A DNA stretch of 41,987 nt from NCBI GenBank assembly GCA_945883145.1, contig CAMCXB010000015.1, positions 1 through 41,987 of the forward strand. The letters are read 5' to 3'. The stretch's first letter is position 1; every line of letters starts with the position of its first letter. Source of the DNA: Bordetella parapertussis. GTDB lineage: Bacteria > Pseudomonadota > Gammaproteobacteria > Burkholderiales > Burkholderiaceae_D. Of the stretch, positions 6,948-16,138 are shown in pieces. The position numbers and the translations under genes were made by a program. The notes under the pieces are model-generated. The model was not told the DNA's origin and searched no databases. It worked only from the letters and a program-made list of their open reading frames with translations.

Positions 6948-9311
6948 TTAAAAGCCGGTACCCAACTGAAATTGGAAGGCCTGTGTTCTATCAAAACTAG
7001 CTGGATTAATAGGTCGTGCCAGAGACAACTTGAGTGGGCCTACCGGTGAAATCCAACTAATACCTAAACCTGCACTGTAGCGCAGGTCTTGAAAACTAAT
7101 TCTGTCACCATCTTGCGGATTAAACACCTGACCCGCATCGAAGAAGGTAAACCAACGCAGGCTACGATCTACACCCGTGCCTGGGAACGGCATTTGTAAT
7201 TCTGCATTCATTAAGACACGAGCTTGACCACCGATAGGTAAGAATAAGCCTGGGGTATTCGTTTGTGCAGCAGCAGTGGATAAAGAACCGGCGAAATATC
7301 CACGCACTGAACCTATACCACCAGCATAATAATTTTTAAAGATAGGGTAGACGTTACCAATACCTGCACCGTAATTCACTTCACCATTCAATGCCAAGGT
7401 GATGGATTTCGTCACAGGCCAAAAGTATTGATCTTGATAACCAGAGCGATAATATTTCACGTTACCTGCTGGTGACACTTCAAAGTTAGCACGCTGGAAA
7501 CGACCTTCAGTCGGAATCAAAGCACTGTCACGTCTATCACGTTGCCATGCCACTGTGAGAGGGAATGAGGTGGTGTGAGCGGTACCAATACCAAATATAG
7601 GATCATCACCAAATTTCTTAACGTACTCAAGATAGCGCTCTGGACTATTTGATTTTGTATCAACTGTCGTATCCTCAATACCGGCACCAAAGAAGATACG
7701 GTCATATTCTGAAACTGGCACACCAAAGTTGACGTTCGCACCTTTGGTTTCAATTTTATAGTCAGTTGTGTTGAGCAAATAGTACGGTGGACGTGCAGTA
7801 CGCAAGAACACTTCATAAGTACGGCTCACACCATCATCCGTGAAATACGGATTGGTATGCGAGATCGCAATTGTGCGAAATATTTTACTGGTGTTAACAC
7901 TAATACCGATGTTGTTACCCGTACCGAAGGCATTTGCCTGATTCACCGAACCGGTCAGAGTTAATCGTTCACTACTCGAGAAACCCGCACCAAACATAAT
8001 GTTACCGGTTGGTTTTTCAGTCACATCCACATTTAAATCTACTTGATCATTGGTACCAGGTACATCAACCGTATCTATCTTTGTATCAGTAAAAAAGCCC
8101 AGACGACCTAAACGGTCTTTAGAGAGTTTAATTTTGTCACCGTCGTACCATGAACTTTCAAATTGTCTAAATTCACGACGGATAACTTCATCACGAGTGC
8201 GATCATTACCACCAACATTGATGCGTCTCACATAAACACGCTTACCCGGATCAACAAATATTGTGAAACTGACTTCACCTTTTTCACGATTAATTTCTGG
8301 CGCTGCATTCACATTCGCAAAGGCATAACCAAAAACACCCATACGTTCAGAAATTTTCTTTGTACTCTGGGTCATTTTCTCGCCAGAATAAGCATCGCCT
8401 TTTTTCAATTGCACAAGGCTGGCTAGTTCAGATTCACGACCGAGCATCTCGCCTTCAAGTTTAATATCAGTGATCGTATATTTCTGACCTTCACTAATAT
8501 TAATCGTAACAAAGATATCTTTCTTATCCGGTGTAATCGATACCTGCGTTGAATCAACCTGCATTTCTAGATAGCCGCGATTCAAATAAAACGAACGCAG
8601 TGCTTCAATATCACCCGCTAGTTTTTGTTTTGAGTATTGATCGGCTTTGCTATACCAAGTAAACCAACCTGAGGTGGATAATTTCAATTGACCAAGTAAG
8701 TCATCCTCAGGGAAAACTTTATTGCCGATGATATTAATTTGTTTGATCTTTGCGATTTCACCCTCATCGACTGCAAAGGTGACATTGACACGATTTCTTT
8801 CGATTGGAGTGATGGTGGTGGTGACTTGTACACCATATAAACCACGTGCTAAATATTGACGCTTTAATTCTTGTTCAGCGCGATCGACTAAGGCTTTATC
8901 TAAAATACGCGACTCACCTAAACCAATTTCTTTCAATGATTTTGTTAACTGCGCTTTATCAAATTCTTTGGTACCAGTGAATTCCACGGCTGCAATCGCA
9001 GGTCGTTCTTCCACCATAACGACTAAGACATCGCCATCTCTTTCAATCCGTACATCTTTAAAAAAACCAGTGGCATACAGAGCTTTAATCGATGCAGCTG
9101 CTTTATCATCATTAAAGAGATCGCCAACACGAACAGGAAGATAGCCAAACACCGTACCGGCTTCAGTACGTTGTATACCTTCTACCCGTATATCTTTAAT
9201 CGTAAACGGATCAACAGCAAAAGCTTGTCCTGTACAAAAAGCAAAGGCAGCTACAGCGATTAAACGGCGGGAGAAAAACGGCGACGCAGTGCGCTTGGAT
9301 TCAAATTTCAT
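6948..9311 (-). CDS. bamA: outer membrane protein assembly factor BamA
   Basis: The core of the Bam complex, which inserts beta-barrel proteins into the outer membrane. The 787-residue precursor has a signal peptide ending about residue 32 (QAFA before VDPFTIKDIRVEG). Five POTRA repeats follow to about residue 420, then a 16-strand barrel with the conserved GGIGSVRGY region and a C-terminal strand ending in Phe (LGTGF), the usual barrel signal. It lies directly downstream of rseP and upstream of skp, so protease, assembly factor and chaperone for outer-membrane proteins form one unit. No internal damage is visible. Confidence 0.97.
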   Translation of the reverse strand: MKFESKRTASPFFSRRLIAVAAFAFCTGQAFAVDPFTIKDIRVEGIQRTEAGTVFGYLPVRVGDLFNDDKAAASIKALYATGFFKDVRIERDGDVLVVMVEERPAIAAVEFTGTKEFDKAQLTKSLKEIGLGESRILDKALVDRAEQELKRQYLARGLYGVQVTTTITPIERNRVNVTFAVDEGEIAKIKQINIIGNKVFPEDDLLGQLKLSTSGWFTWYSKADQYSKQKLAGDIEALRSFYLNRGYLEMQVDSTQVSITPDKKDIFVTINISEGQKYTITDIKLEGEMLGRESELASLVQLKKGDAYSGEKMTQSTKKISERMGVFGYAFANVNAAPEINREKGEVSFTIFVDPGKRVYVRRINVGGNDRTRDEVIRREFRQFESSWYDGDKIKLSKDRLGRLGFFTDTKIDTVDVPGTNDQVDLNVDVTEKPTGNIMFGAGFSSSERLTLTGSVNQANAFGTGNNIGISVNTSKIFRTIAISHTNPYFTDDGVSRTYEVFLRTARPPYYLLNTTDYKIETKGANVNFGVPVSEYDRIFFGAGIEDTTVDTKSNSPERYLEYVKKFGDDPIFGIGTAHTTSFPLTVAWQRDRRDSALIPTEGRFQRANFEVSPAGNVKYYRSGYQDQYFWPVTKSITLALNGEVNYGAGIGNVYPIFKNYYAGGIGSVRGYFAGSLSTAAAQTNTPGLFLPIGGQARVLMNAELQMPFPGTGVDRSLRWFTFFDAGQVFNPQDGDRISFQDLRYSAGLGISWISPVGPLKLSLARPINPASFDRTQAFQFQLGTGF

Positions 9312-9374
9312 CAGCTAAGAGTGTTAAGCATTTCGAGATTGATTAGCTAAGTCGTATTAGCAAGCAAGTAACAA

Positions 9375-10733
9375 TCATGAAACTAAACGAGCGATGTCAT
9401 TAAAAATAGCCACCGCCATCAAGACCATGAGTATGCCCACTCCAGCACGCTGAGCAATGTCACTCACTCGTTGCGATACTGGACGACCAGTCAAAAGTTC
9501 TAGCGAATAATACAACAAATGCCCTCCATCTAGCACTGGAATTGGCAAGAGATTCATTACTCCAAGGCTAATACTAATAAAAGCCATAAAGGATAAAAAA
9601 CTAATTACGCCCAAGCGAGCAGTCTGCCCTGCGTAATCCGCAATCGTAATGGGACCGGTAATGTTCTTTAAAGAAGCTTCACCTATTATCATCTTGCCAA
9701 GCATCGCTAAACTCATGGCACTGGTATCCCATGTTTTACTTGCTCCTTTTGCAATCGCAACCGGCAGATTTTCACTCACCGTGATCAGCTCAGCAGTGGT
9801 ATCAATTTGAGCACGAATGCGCCCCACAGTTCGTTCACCCACACGTTCTGCTTCTGGCATGATTTGCACGCTAAATACCTGCCCTGCGCGCAGGCCTTCT
9901 AACGTCAAGGTTTGTCCGGCAGAATTTTGCAGACGCGTGACCATTTCTATGCCGTTCTCAACCAAGTCACCATTGATACGAACAATCACATCACCTGCTT
10001 GTAATCCTGCGCGCGCAGCCGGTCCATCCGGCATGATTTGACTAAATTTCGCTTTTGGCTTGGCAGTATCGAGTCCCAACTTATCCATTAGATGTTCATC
10101 AAGATCTGCGGTCGCTAGCTCAGTTGTTGGTAAATTTAAATTGAGGATTTCTTGATTACCTGCTGCGGTAGGCCGCAAAATTGCTAATTGTGCAGGACGC
10201 TTATCCATCACCGCATGCATCAGCTCCCAACGTAAATCTGACCAAGTTTGTAATTCAGTGCCATTCACTGCAGTGATGAGATCACCAGTTTTCAAACCAG
10301 CGACAGCCGCTGATGAATTTTGTTTGACAGTGACGCGTGCAATGATTTCAGGCACGCCATGCATATATAAACCTGCAAAGATAAGGATAGCCAATAAAAA
10401 ATTCGCAACTGGTCCCGCCAACACGATAGCAATACGCTTCATGACTGGTTGATGTGTAAATTCACGTTGCAATTCTTGTTCAGATAACTCGCCGATATCT
10501 TCTTCACGTGCATCAAGCATCTTCACATAACCACCTAGCGGTAATGCAGACACTGCCCACTCGGTTTGATCAATACCAAAGCGACGCGACCAAATGACGG
10601 GCCCCATACCCACAGAAAAACGCAAGACTTTCACACCGCACCAACGCGCAACTAAATAATGTCCGAGTTCATGCACAATCACGAGCACGCCCAGAACAAC
10701 AGCAAAAGCCAATAAAGTTTGTAATAGCGTCAT
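9375..10733 (-). CDS. rseP: RIP zinc metalloprotease RseP
   Basis: An intramembrane site-2 protease that trims anti-sigma factors and leftover signal peptides. In the 452-residue protein the zinc motif HELGH is at residues 21-25 inside the first membrane helix. Two PDZ-like periplasmic domains follow (about 110-200 and 205-300; the second contains MPDGPAARAGLQAGDVIVRING). The third zinc ligand lies in the late membrane motif NLLPIPVLDGGHL. Four membrane segments are consistent with the family. The gene sits between dxr and bamA as in other Betaproteobacteria, linking envelope-stress proteolysis to outer-membrane assembly. Confidence 0.96.
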   Translation of the reverse strand: MTLLQTLLAFAVVLGVLVIVHELGHYLVARWCGVKVLRFSVGMGPVIWSRRFGIDQTEWAVSALPLGGYVKMLDAREEDIGELSEQELQREFTHQPVMKRIAIVLAGPVANFLLAILIFAGLYMHGVPEIIARVTVKQNSSAAVAGLKTGDLITAVNGTELQTWSDLRWELMHAVMDKRPAQLAILRPTAAGNQEILNLNLPTTELATADLDEHLMDKLGLDTAKPKAKFSQIMPDGPAARAGLQAGDVIVRINGDLVENGIEMVTRLQNSAGQTLTLEGLRAGQVFSVQIMPEAERVGERTVGRIRAQIDTTAELITVSENLPVAIAKGASKTWDTSAMSLAMLGKMIIGEASLKNITGPITIADYAGQTARLGVISFLSFMAFISISLGVMNLLPIPVLDGGHLLYYSLELLTGRPVSQRVSDIAQRAGVGILMVLMAVAIFNDIARLVS

Positions 10734-10753
10734 GTAGATTTTCTAAAAAATAT

Positions 10754-11941
10754 TTAGGATGAAATAAGCGACTGCGTAAGATCGCGTGCACGCTGATCTT
10801 GTTCTAATAAAGATTCAAGATCCGACACGGCAGTCGAAGGGATTTTGGCCATCACAGTCGCAATCAGTTCATTAATTTTTCTAAATCCAATTTTTCGATC
10901 AAGAAAAGCCTCTACCGCAATTTCATTCGCAGCATTCAGTAAAGCCGCTGCACTACCACCAACATGCAAGGCATCAAATGCTAATTGTAAACACGGGAAT
11001 TGTTCAAAGTTAGGACGATGAAAATGCAGTTCAGCGATTTTTGCTAAATCAATCGGCTCCACACCGGATGCTATCCGCTCTGGATAAGCCAATGCATGCG
11101 CAATCGGTGTACGCATATCTGGATTACCAAGTTGCGCTAACACAGAGCCATCTGCATAGGAGACCATAGAATGAATCACACTTTGAGGATGTATCACTAC
11201 TTCAATTTGATCAGCCGCAGCACCAAACAACCAATGAGCTTCGATGACTTCCAAGCCCTTATTCATCATGGTGGCAGAATCGACTGATATTTTTCTACCC
11301 ATACTCCAATTCGGATGGGCAACTGCTTCCTCAGGAGTGACATCAGCTAATGATTCCACGGCGCGATGTAGAAAAGGTCCACCAGAAGCAGTCAGCAATA
11401 TTTTACGAATACCATGATGATCAGGCACACGTGCATAATCAAGTGGCAAGCATTGGAAGATCGCATTGTGTTCACTATCAATCGGCAACAAGATCGCACG
11501 ACTTTCATGCACTGCATCCATAAAAATCTGACCAGACATCACTAGCGCTTCTTTATTCGCCAATAAAATTTTCTTACCCGCTTTGGCTGCTGCTAACGCA
11601 GAAGGTAAACCAGCCGCTCCCACAATAGCCGCCATCACCACATCACATGCAGTTGCAGAAGCAACGTCACATAAAGCCGCAGGACCATAACTCACTTCTG
11701 TTTTTAATCCTGCTTTTTTTAATAGCGCAGTTAATGCTGCTGCTGCTTGGGCTGAACCAACCACCACACACTGAGGATGAAAACGAGCACACTGCTCTGC
11801 TAATGCTTCAACTTTGCTATGCGCCGTTAATGCATAAACAGAATAACGATCGGGATGACGCGCAATCACATCAAGTGTAGAAACACCGATAGAACCGGTT
11901 GAGCCTAATATTGTGATGGATTGTGCAGAGTTTTTTTGCAT
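10754..11941 (-). CDS. dxr: 1-deoxy-D-xylulose 5-phosphate reductoisomerase
   Basis: The second enzyme of the MEP isoprenoid pathway: it rearranges and reduces DXP to MEP with NADPH and a divalent metal. Of 395 residues, the Rossmann motif ILGSTGSIG is at about 11-19, the metal and substrate block PIDSEHNAIFQC is in the middle, and the flexible-loop region ASGGPFLHR and NWSMGRKISVDSATMMNKGLE are intact. It lies with uppS upstream, so the polyprenyl precursor pathway for wall and envelope carriers is clustered. It starts 18 bases after cdsA. Confidence 0.97.
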   Translation of the reverse strand: MQKNSAQSITILGSTGSIGVSTLDVIARHPDRYSVYALTAHSKVEALAEQCARFHPQCVVVGSAQAAAALTALLKKAGLKTEVSYGPAALCDVASATACDVVMAAIVGAAGLPSALAAAKAGKKILLANKEALVMSGQIFMDAVHESRAILLPIDSEHNAIFQCLPLDYARVPDHHGIRKILLTASGGPFLHRAVESLADVTPEEAVAHPNWSMGRKISVDSATMMNKGLEVIEAHWLFGAAADQIEVVIHPQSVIHSMVSYADGSVLAQLGNPDMRTPIAHALAYPERIASGVEPIDLAKIAELHFHRPNFEQFPCLQLAFDALHVGGSAAALLNAANEIAVEAFLDRKIGFRKINELIATVMAKIPSTAVSDLESLLEQDQRARDLTQSLISS

Positions 11942-11959
11942 ACTAGGGCTTTATTATTT

Positions 11960-12778
11960 TTATAGTCCAATACACATCAACACAATCAAAGGCATGACTG
12001 GAATCAGAGCATCAATGCGGTCTAATACACCACCATGACCTGGCAACAGTGTACTGCTATCTTTTACACCAGCACGGCGCTTTAACAATGATTCAAATAA
12101 ATCGCCAACAACACTCGCTGCAACAATCACAGTCATGCATAACATCCAGAGTGGCCAACCTAAATTACGCTGCAATTGCGCAGTAAAACTATCTGCTAGT
12201 AATGGTGTAAAAACAGAAAACACGCCTAATAGCATGACGAATAACCAACCTCCTGCCACACCTTCCCAACTCTTGCCTGGTGAAATAGTAGGTGCAAGTT
12301 TACGTTTACCGATAGCACGCCCTACAAAATAAGCACCGATATCTGCTATCCATACGATAGCCATCGAAGAAATTAAAAATAGCACTGAACGCTGATACAA
12401 CACATACATTGAAATGAAACATCCAAGCAGTGTTAAGAGAAAAATTAAAGTGAATAAATTTCCACGCGCACCATCGGTAGCAGGCAAACCAAATTTCAAT
12501 GCAGGAAAAAACCGCATAGCCCACACCAACGCGCAGATTAAAGCGAGATTAAAAATATCCACCGGTGTTTGCGTTGCCAGTGCCCAGAATAAAACAGGCA
12601 CAGCGATTAAAGAGAGAGGCAAGGCACGCTGAATTGAAAATAGTCGCAGACTTTCCCAAACTGCTGCAGCAAAAAATACAGCAAGAGTGATTTTCACAAT
12701 CAAATCAGAACCAGAAAGCAGAACCGCTGCTAGCAAGACTAACAACACGATGGCAGTAATGATTCGTTGTCCTAGCAT
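11960..12778 (-). CDS. cdsA: phosphatidate cytidylyltransferase
   Basis: An integral membrane enzyme that makes CDP-diacylglycerol from phosphatidic acid and CTP, the branch point of phospholipid synthesis. The 272-residue protein has about eight hydrophobic segments. It carries the C-terminal CDP-alcohol/CdsA signature, from SVVGDLFESLLKRRAGVKD through LLPGHGGVLDRIDAL, and the WIADIGAYFVGRAIGKRKL segment. Its ATG overlaps the TAA of uppS by one base (TAATG), a classic reinitiation junction. Confidence 0.95.
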   Translation of the reverse strand: MLGQRIITAIVLLVLLAAVLLSGSDLIVKITLAVFFAAAVWESLRLFSIQRALPLSLIAVPVLFWALATQTPVDIFNLALICALVWAMRFFPALKFGLPATDGARGNLFTLIFLLTLLGCFISMYVLYQRSVLFLISSMAIVWIADIGAYFVGRAIGKRKLAPTISPGKSWEGVAGGWLFVMLLGVFSVFTPLLADSFTAQLQRNLGWPLWMLCMTVIVAASVVGDLFESLLKRRAGVKDSSTLLPGHGGVLDRIDALIPVMPLIVLMCIGL

Positions 12779-13536
12779 TAGGAAGCTTTCCTAACTTCCT
12801 GCACTTGAGCACTAGTGCGTCCAAAACGACGCTCACGCTGTTGATAAGAGAGGATTGCTGCATCGAGTGAAGCAGCATCAAAATCAGGCCAGTAGGTATC
12901 AGTGAAATACAGTTCTGCATAGGCTAACTGCCATAACAGAAAATTTGAAATACGTTGCTCACCACCGGTACGGATAAAGAGATCAGGCTCAGGTGCATAA
13001 GCCATGACTAAATGGCATGCGAGATCTTCTTCAGAGAAATCCGTTTTACCAGGCATAGCTGCCATCATTTTTTGTGTGGCTTGCATAACATCCCAACGGC
13101 CACCGTAATTAGCACAGACCGTCAAAGTAAGACCCGTATTGGCAGCAGTATGTGCCTGTGCTTCTTCTATCATTTTTTGCAGATGACTATCGAAGCGAGT
13201 TAAATCGCCGACTATTTTTAAACGTATGTTATTGGCATGCATACGTTTCACTTCACGCTCTAGTGCACTCACAAACAAACGCATGAGCATAGACACTTCT
13301 TCAGCAGGACGACGCCAATTTTCCGAACTAAATGCAAACAGCGTAAGAAATTGCACGCCACGCTCAGCACACGCTTGCACCACACCGCGTACCGCTTCCA
13401 CACCTTTCGCATGCCCAGTCACTCTAGGAAGATAGCGCGTAGTAGCCCAACGACCATTACCATCCATGATGATGGCAATATGTCGTGGCACTAAAGGTGC
13501 ATCAGGTATTTCTTGCGTTGAACTGGTTAAATCCAT
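12778..13536 (-). CDS. uppS: undecaprenyl diphosphate synthase
   Basis: A cis-prenyltransferase that extends farnesyl diphosphate with isopentenyl diphosphate to the C55 carrier used for peptidoglycan and surface polysaccharides. In the 252-residue protein HIAIIMDGNGRWA places the catalytic Asp at residue 25. The FSSENWRRP segment and the C-terminal PEPDLFIRTGGEQRISNFLLWQ motif are intact. It lies 69 bases downstream of frr and is coupled to cdsA by a TAATG overlap. Confidence 0.97.
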   Translation of the reverse strand: MDLTSSTQEIPDAPLVPRHIAIIMDGNGRWATTRYLPRVTGHAKGVEAVRGVVQACAERGVQFLTLFAFSSENWRRPAEEVSMLMRLFVSALEREVKRMHANNIRLKIVGDLTRFDSHLQKMIEEAQAHTAANTGLTLTVCANYGGRWDVMQATQKMMAAMPGKTDFSEEDLACHLVMAYAPEPDLFIRTGGEQRISNFLLWQLAYAELYFTDTYWPDFDAASLDAAILSYQQRERRFGRTSAQVQEVRKAS

Positions 13537-13605
13537 AGTCAGTGCAATGTGGTTGAAAAATAAAACAGTGAAGCTTTAAAAAGCGCAGTCGAACTCGTTT
13601 AGGCG

Positions 13606-14166
13606 CTATACCGTCATCACTTCTTTTTCTTTTTCTTGTACTAACTTATCGATCTCAGCCACGAATTTATCTGTCAGCTTTTGTACTTCATCTTGAGCAC
13701 GACGTTCATCGTCTTCTGATACCGTTTTATCTTTCAATAATTTTTTCAAACCTTCATTCGCATCACGACGCACATTACGAATAGCGATCTTGGCATCTTC
13801 CGCTTCAACTTTAACTAGCTTGACCATTTCTTTACGACGCTCTTCCGTCAACGCTGGAGTCGGTACGCGAATTAAATCACCTTGTGCAGATGGATTTAAA
13901 CCAAGATCAGATTCACGTATCGCTTTTTCTATGGTGCTAAGTAGTTTTTTCTCCCATGGTTGAACGCCTAAAGTACGTGCATCCAATAAGGTAATGTTAG
14001 CCACACCACTAATCGGTGTCGGCGTGCCATAGTAATCCACCACCACATGATCTAACATACCTGCATGCGCACGACCAGTACGAACCTTTGCTAAATTGGA
14101 TTTTAAAGTCTCTATCGACTTATGCATTTTTTGATCTGTGTTTTTCTTAATATCAGCAATTGTCAT
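13606..14166 (-). CDS. frr: ribosome recycling factor
   Basis: A 186-residue RRF that, with EF-G, splits post-termination ribosomes. Its features are the KSIETLKSNLAKVRTGRAHAGMLD start of the long helical domain, the central beta-rich domain with TPISGVANI, and the conserved IRVPTPALTEERRKEMVK and RNVRRDANEGLKKL segments. A strong ribosome-binding sequence (AGGAGG) lies about 9 bases before the ATG. It lies between pyrH and uppS in the conserved order. Confidence 0.97.
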   Translation of the reverse strand: MTIADIKKNTDQKMHKSIETLKSNLAKVRTGRAHAGMLDHVVVDYYGTPTPISGVANITLLDARTLGVQPWEKKLLSTIEKAIRESDLGLNPSAQGDLIRVPTPALTEERRKEMVKLVKVEAEDAKIAIRNVRRDANEGLKKLLKDKTVSEDDERRAQDEVQKLTDKFVAEIDKLVQEKEKEVMTV

Positions 14167-14239
14167 GCTGTTTTCCTCCTACAATAAATCTAATGAACTT
14201 GATGTTAATCAGCGTAGCTATTCTTAACTCACCTGTGAT

Positions 14240-14956
14240 TTAAACATGAACCAGTGTACCTTCGTCTTCGCCCATTATCACGCGTTGCAATGCACCGGAC
14301 TTGATAATAGAAAAAACTTTAATAGGTAACTTCTGATCACGGCATAAAGCAAAAGCAGTAGCATCCATCACTTGCAAATGTTTAGCAATCGCTTCATCAA
14401 ACGTAATCGCTGAATAACGAGTGGCTGTTGGATCTTTTTTCGGATCAGCGCTATACACACCATCCACCTTGGTTGCTTTCAATACGACTTCAGCACCAAT
14501 CTCAGCACCACGCAATGCAGCTGCAGTATCCGTCGTGAAAAATGGATTACCAGTACCTGCAGCGAAGATAACAATTTTGCCTTCTTCCATGTATTGCAAT
14601 GCCTTAGGACGCACATAAGGCTCAACCACTTGTTCAATACCGATTGCTGACATCACCCTAGCCACCATACCAGCCTGACGCATCGCATCAGCCAATGCCA
14701 ATGAATTCATTACCGTTGCCAGCATACCCATGTAGTCGGCTGTGGCTCTATCCATACCCTGCGCACCGGGTGCTACACCACGAAAAATATTGCCACCGCC
14801 AATGACAATCGCTAATTCCACACCAAGTTTAGCAACGTCAGAGACATCCGCCACCATGCGTTCTATGGTGGCGCGATTAATACCATAAGGATCGTCACCC
14901 ATCAGGGCTTCACCAGAGAGTTTCAGTAGTACGCGCTTATAAGCGGGTGTTGTCAT
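14240..14956 (-). CDS. pyrH: uridylate kinase (UMP kinase)
   Basis: A bacterial-type hexameric UMP kinase of the amino-acid kinase fold, converting UMP to UDP; it is unrelated to eukaryotic UMP/CMP kinases. The 238-residue product has RVLLKLSGEALMGD at the N-terminus, the VIGGGNIFRG glycine loop at about 51-60, MDRATADYMGMLATVMN, and the C-terminal KVFSIIKSGALQRVI segment. It is preceded by the tsf terminator, so it may have its own promoter in 14957-15066 as well as read-through from rpsB-tsf. Confidence 0.97.
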   Translation of the reverse strand: MTTPAYKRVLLKLSGEALMGDDPYGINRATIERMVADVSDVAKLGVELAIVIGGGNIFRGVAPGAQGMDRATADYMGMLATVMNSLALADAMRQAGMVARVMSAIGIEQVVEPYVRPKALQYMEEGKIVIFAAGTGNPFFTTDTAAALRGAEIGAEVVLKATKVDGVYSADPKKDPTATRYSAITFDEAIAKHLQVMDATAFALCRDQKLPIKVFSIIKSGALQRVIMGEDEGTLVHV

Positions 14957-15066
14957 AGACCTGTCTCCGAGGATGATTCAATTTAAATATAAGCTTCATC
15001 ACAAAAAACTACCGTTATTCTAACGGTTGATGCTGCTGTACTTCGTGTTTGCCACTTTAGCCGCCC

Positions 15067-15092
15067 AAAAAAACGGGCCTCTCGGCCCGTTT
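15067..15092 (-). terminator. intrinsic terminator after tsf
   Basis: Read on the minus strand, this is a 9-bp stem (15092-15084 with 15079-15071; core CGGGCC/GGCCCG), a GAGA tetraloop and a run of seven T at 15073-15067. It begins about 15 bases past the tsf stop, so it should end most rpsB-tsf transcripts before pyrH. It is the clearest Rho-independent terminator in the window. Confidence 0.9.
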
Positions 15093-15107
15093 AATCATTA
15101 CTGATGC

Positions 15108-15989
15108 TTATCCTTGTTTGGCTGCAGCTACTTGCGCTGCCACCTCTGCTGCAAAGTCATCTTGTTTCTTCTCAATGCCTTCACCCACTACATACATCGT
15201 GAAAGCTTTAACAGATGCATTACTTGCTTTGAGCATTTGCTCCACAGTCTGCTTATCATTCTTCACGAACGCTTGATTGAAGAGTGATACTTCTTTCAAG
15301 AATTTTTGTACTGAGCCTTCTACCATTTTTTCAGCGATATCAGCTGGCTTACCTGATTCTTCCGCTTTTAAACGCGCAACTGAGCGTTCTTTTTCGATCA
15401 AGTCTGCAGGTACTTGTTCTGATGAGAGTGACACTGGCTTCATCGCTGCAATATGCATTGCTACGTCTTTACCAATTTGCTCATCAGCGGCATCAAATTC
15501 CACCATCACACCAATACGAGTGCCGTGTAAATAGGAAGTGAGTTTAGAAGCTGTCTCAAAACGTTGAAAACGACGAATCGACATGTTTTCACCAATACGA
15601 CCAACTAAGGTTGTGCGTTGTTCTTCTACAGTTTTACCATCTAATGGCAAAGCAGCTAATGCAGCCAAATCCGCAGGATTATGCTCAGCAATCAGACGTG
15701 CAATATCAGCTGCTAATTTTAAGAAATCATCATTTTTTGTAACGAAGTCAGTTTCGCAATTGACTTCGACTAAAGCGCCTACTGATCCTTTGATATGCGA
15801 AGCAACCACACCTTCAGCTGCAATACGCGATGCTGCTTTAGAAGCTTTGCTACCTAGTTTTACACGCAGAATTTCTTCCGCACGATCCATATCACCATCA
15901 GCTTCTGTTAATGCCTTTTTGCACTCCATCATGGGAGCGTCTGTCTTGGCGCGAAGTTCACCTACCATTGCCGCCGTAATTGCCGCCAT
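15108..15989 (-). CDS. tsf: elongation factor Ts
   Basis: Guanine-nucleotide exchange factor for EF-Tu. The 293-residue protein has the N-terminal UBA-like domain (MVGELRAKTDAPMMECKKAL), the TDFVTKNDDF element that contacts EF-Tu (about residues 80-89), two core subdomains, and the C-terminal module with LFNQAFVKNDKQTVEQ. An AGGAGAAAG ribosome-binding sequence precedes the ATG. It lies downstream of rpsB and is separated from it by a hairpin-rich spacer that probably tunes its expression. Confidence 0.97.
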   Translation of the reverse strand: MAAITAAMVGELRAKTDAPMMECKKALTEADGDMDRAEEILRVKLGSKASKAASRIAAEGVVASHIKGSVGALVEVNCETDFVTKNDDFLKLAADIARLIAEHNPADLAALAALPLDGKTVEEQRTTLVGRIGENMSIRRFQRFETASKLTSYLHGTRIGVMVEFDAADEQIGKDVAMHIAAMKPVSLSSEQVPADLIEKERSVARLKAEESGKPADIAEKMVEGSVQKFLKEVSLFNQAFVKNDKQTVEQMLKASNASVKAFTMYVVGEGIEKKQDDFAAEVAAQVAAAKQG

Positions 15990-16063
15990 TTTCTTTCTCC
16001 TAATTGCGAGATGTCATTCGACATTCTCTATAAAGTTCACAATGCATTCAATTCATGTACTCG

Positions 16064-16120
16064 AAAAAAAAGGGCTAACTGCAGTTGCCCCAATTTTTCC
16101 GTCTCACTTGCGAGTGAGAC
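16064..16120 (-). terminator. rpsB-tsf intercistronic attenuator-like hairpins
   Basis: Two structures lie in the 149-base spacer, read on the minus strand. The first is a perfect 8-bp stem with a 4-base loop (GTCTCACT at 16101-16108 pairs with AGTGAGAC at 16113-16120). The second, 16091-16072, is a GGGC...GCCC hairpin enclosing the palindrome AACTGCAGTT, followed directly by eight T at 16071-16064. The second has full intrinsic-terminator form. In E. coli the rpsB-tsf spacer also contains an attenuator that lowers tsf relative to rpsB; the same role is inferred here. Confidence 0.75.
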
Positions 16121-16138
16121 TGGCCAACACTGCTGGCA

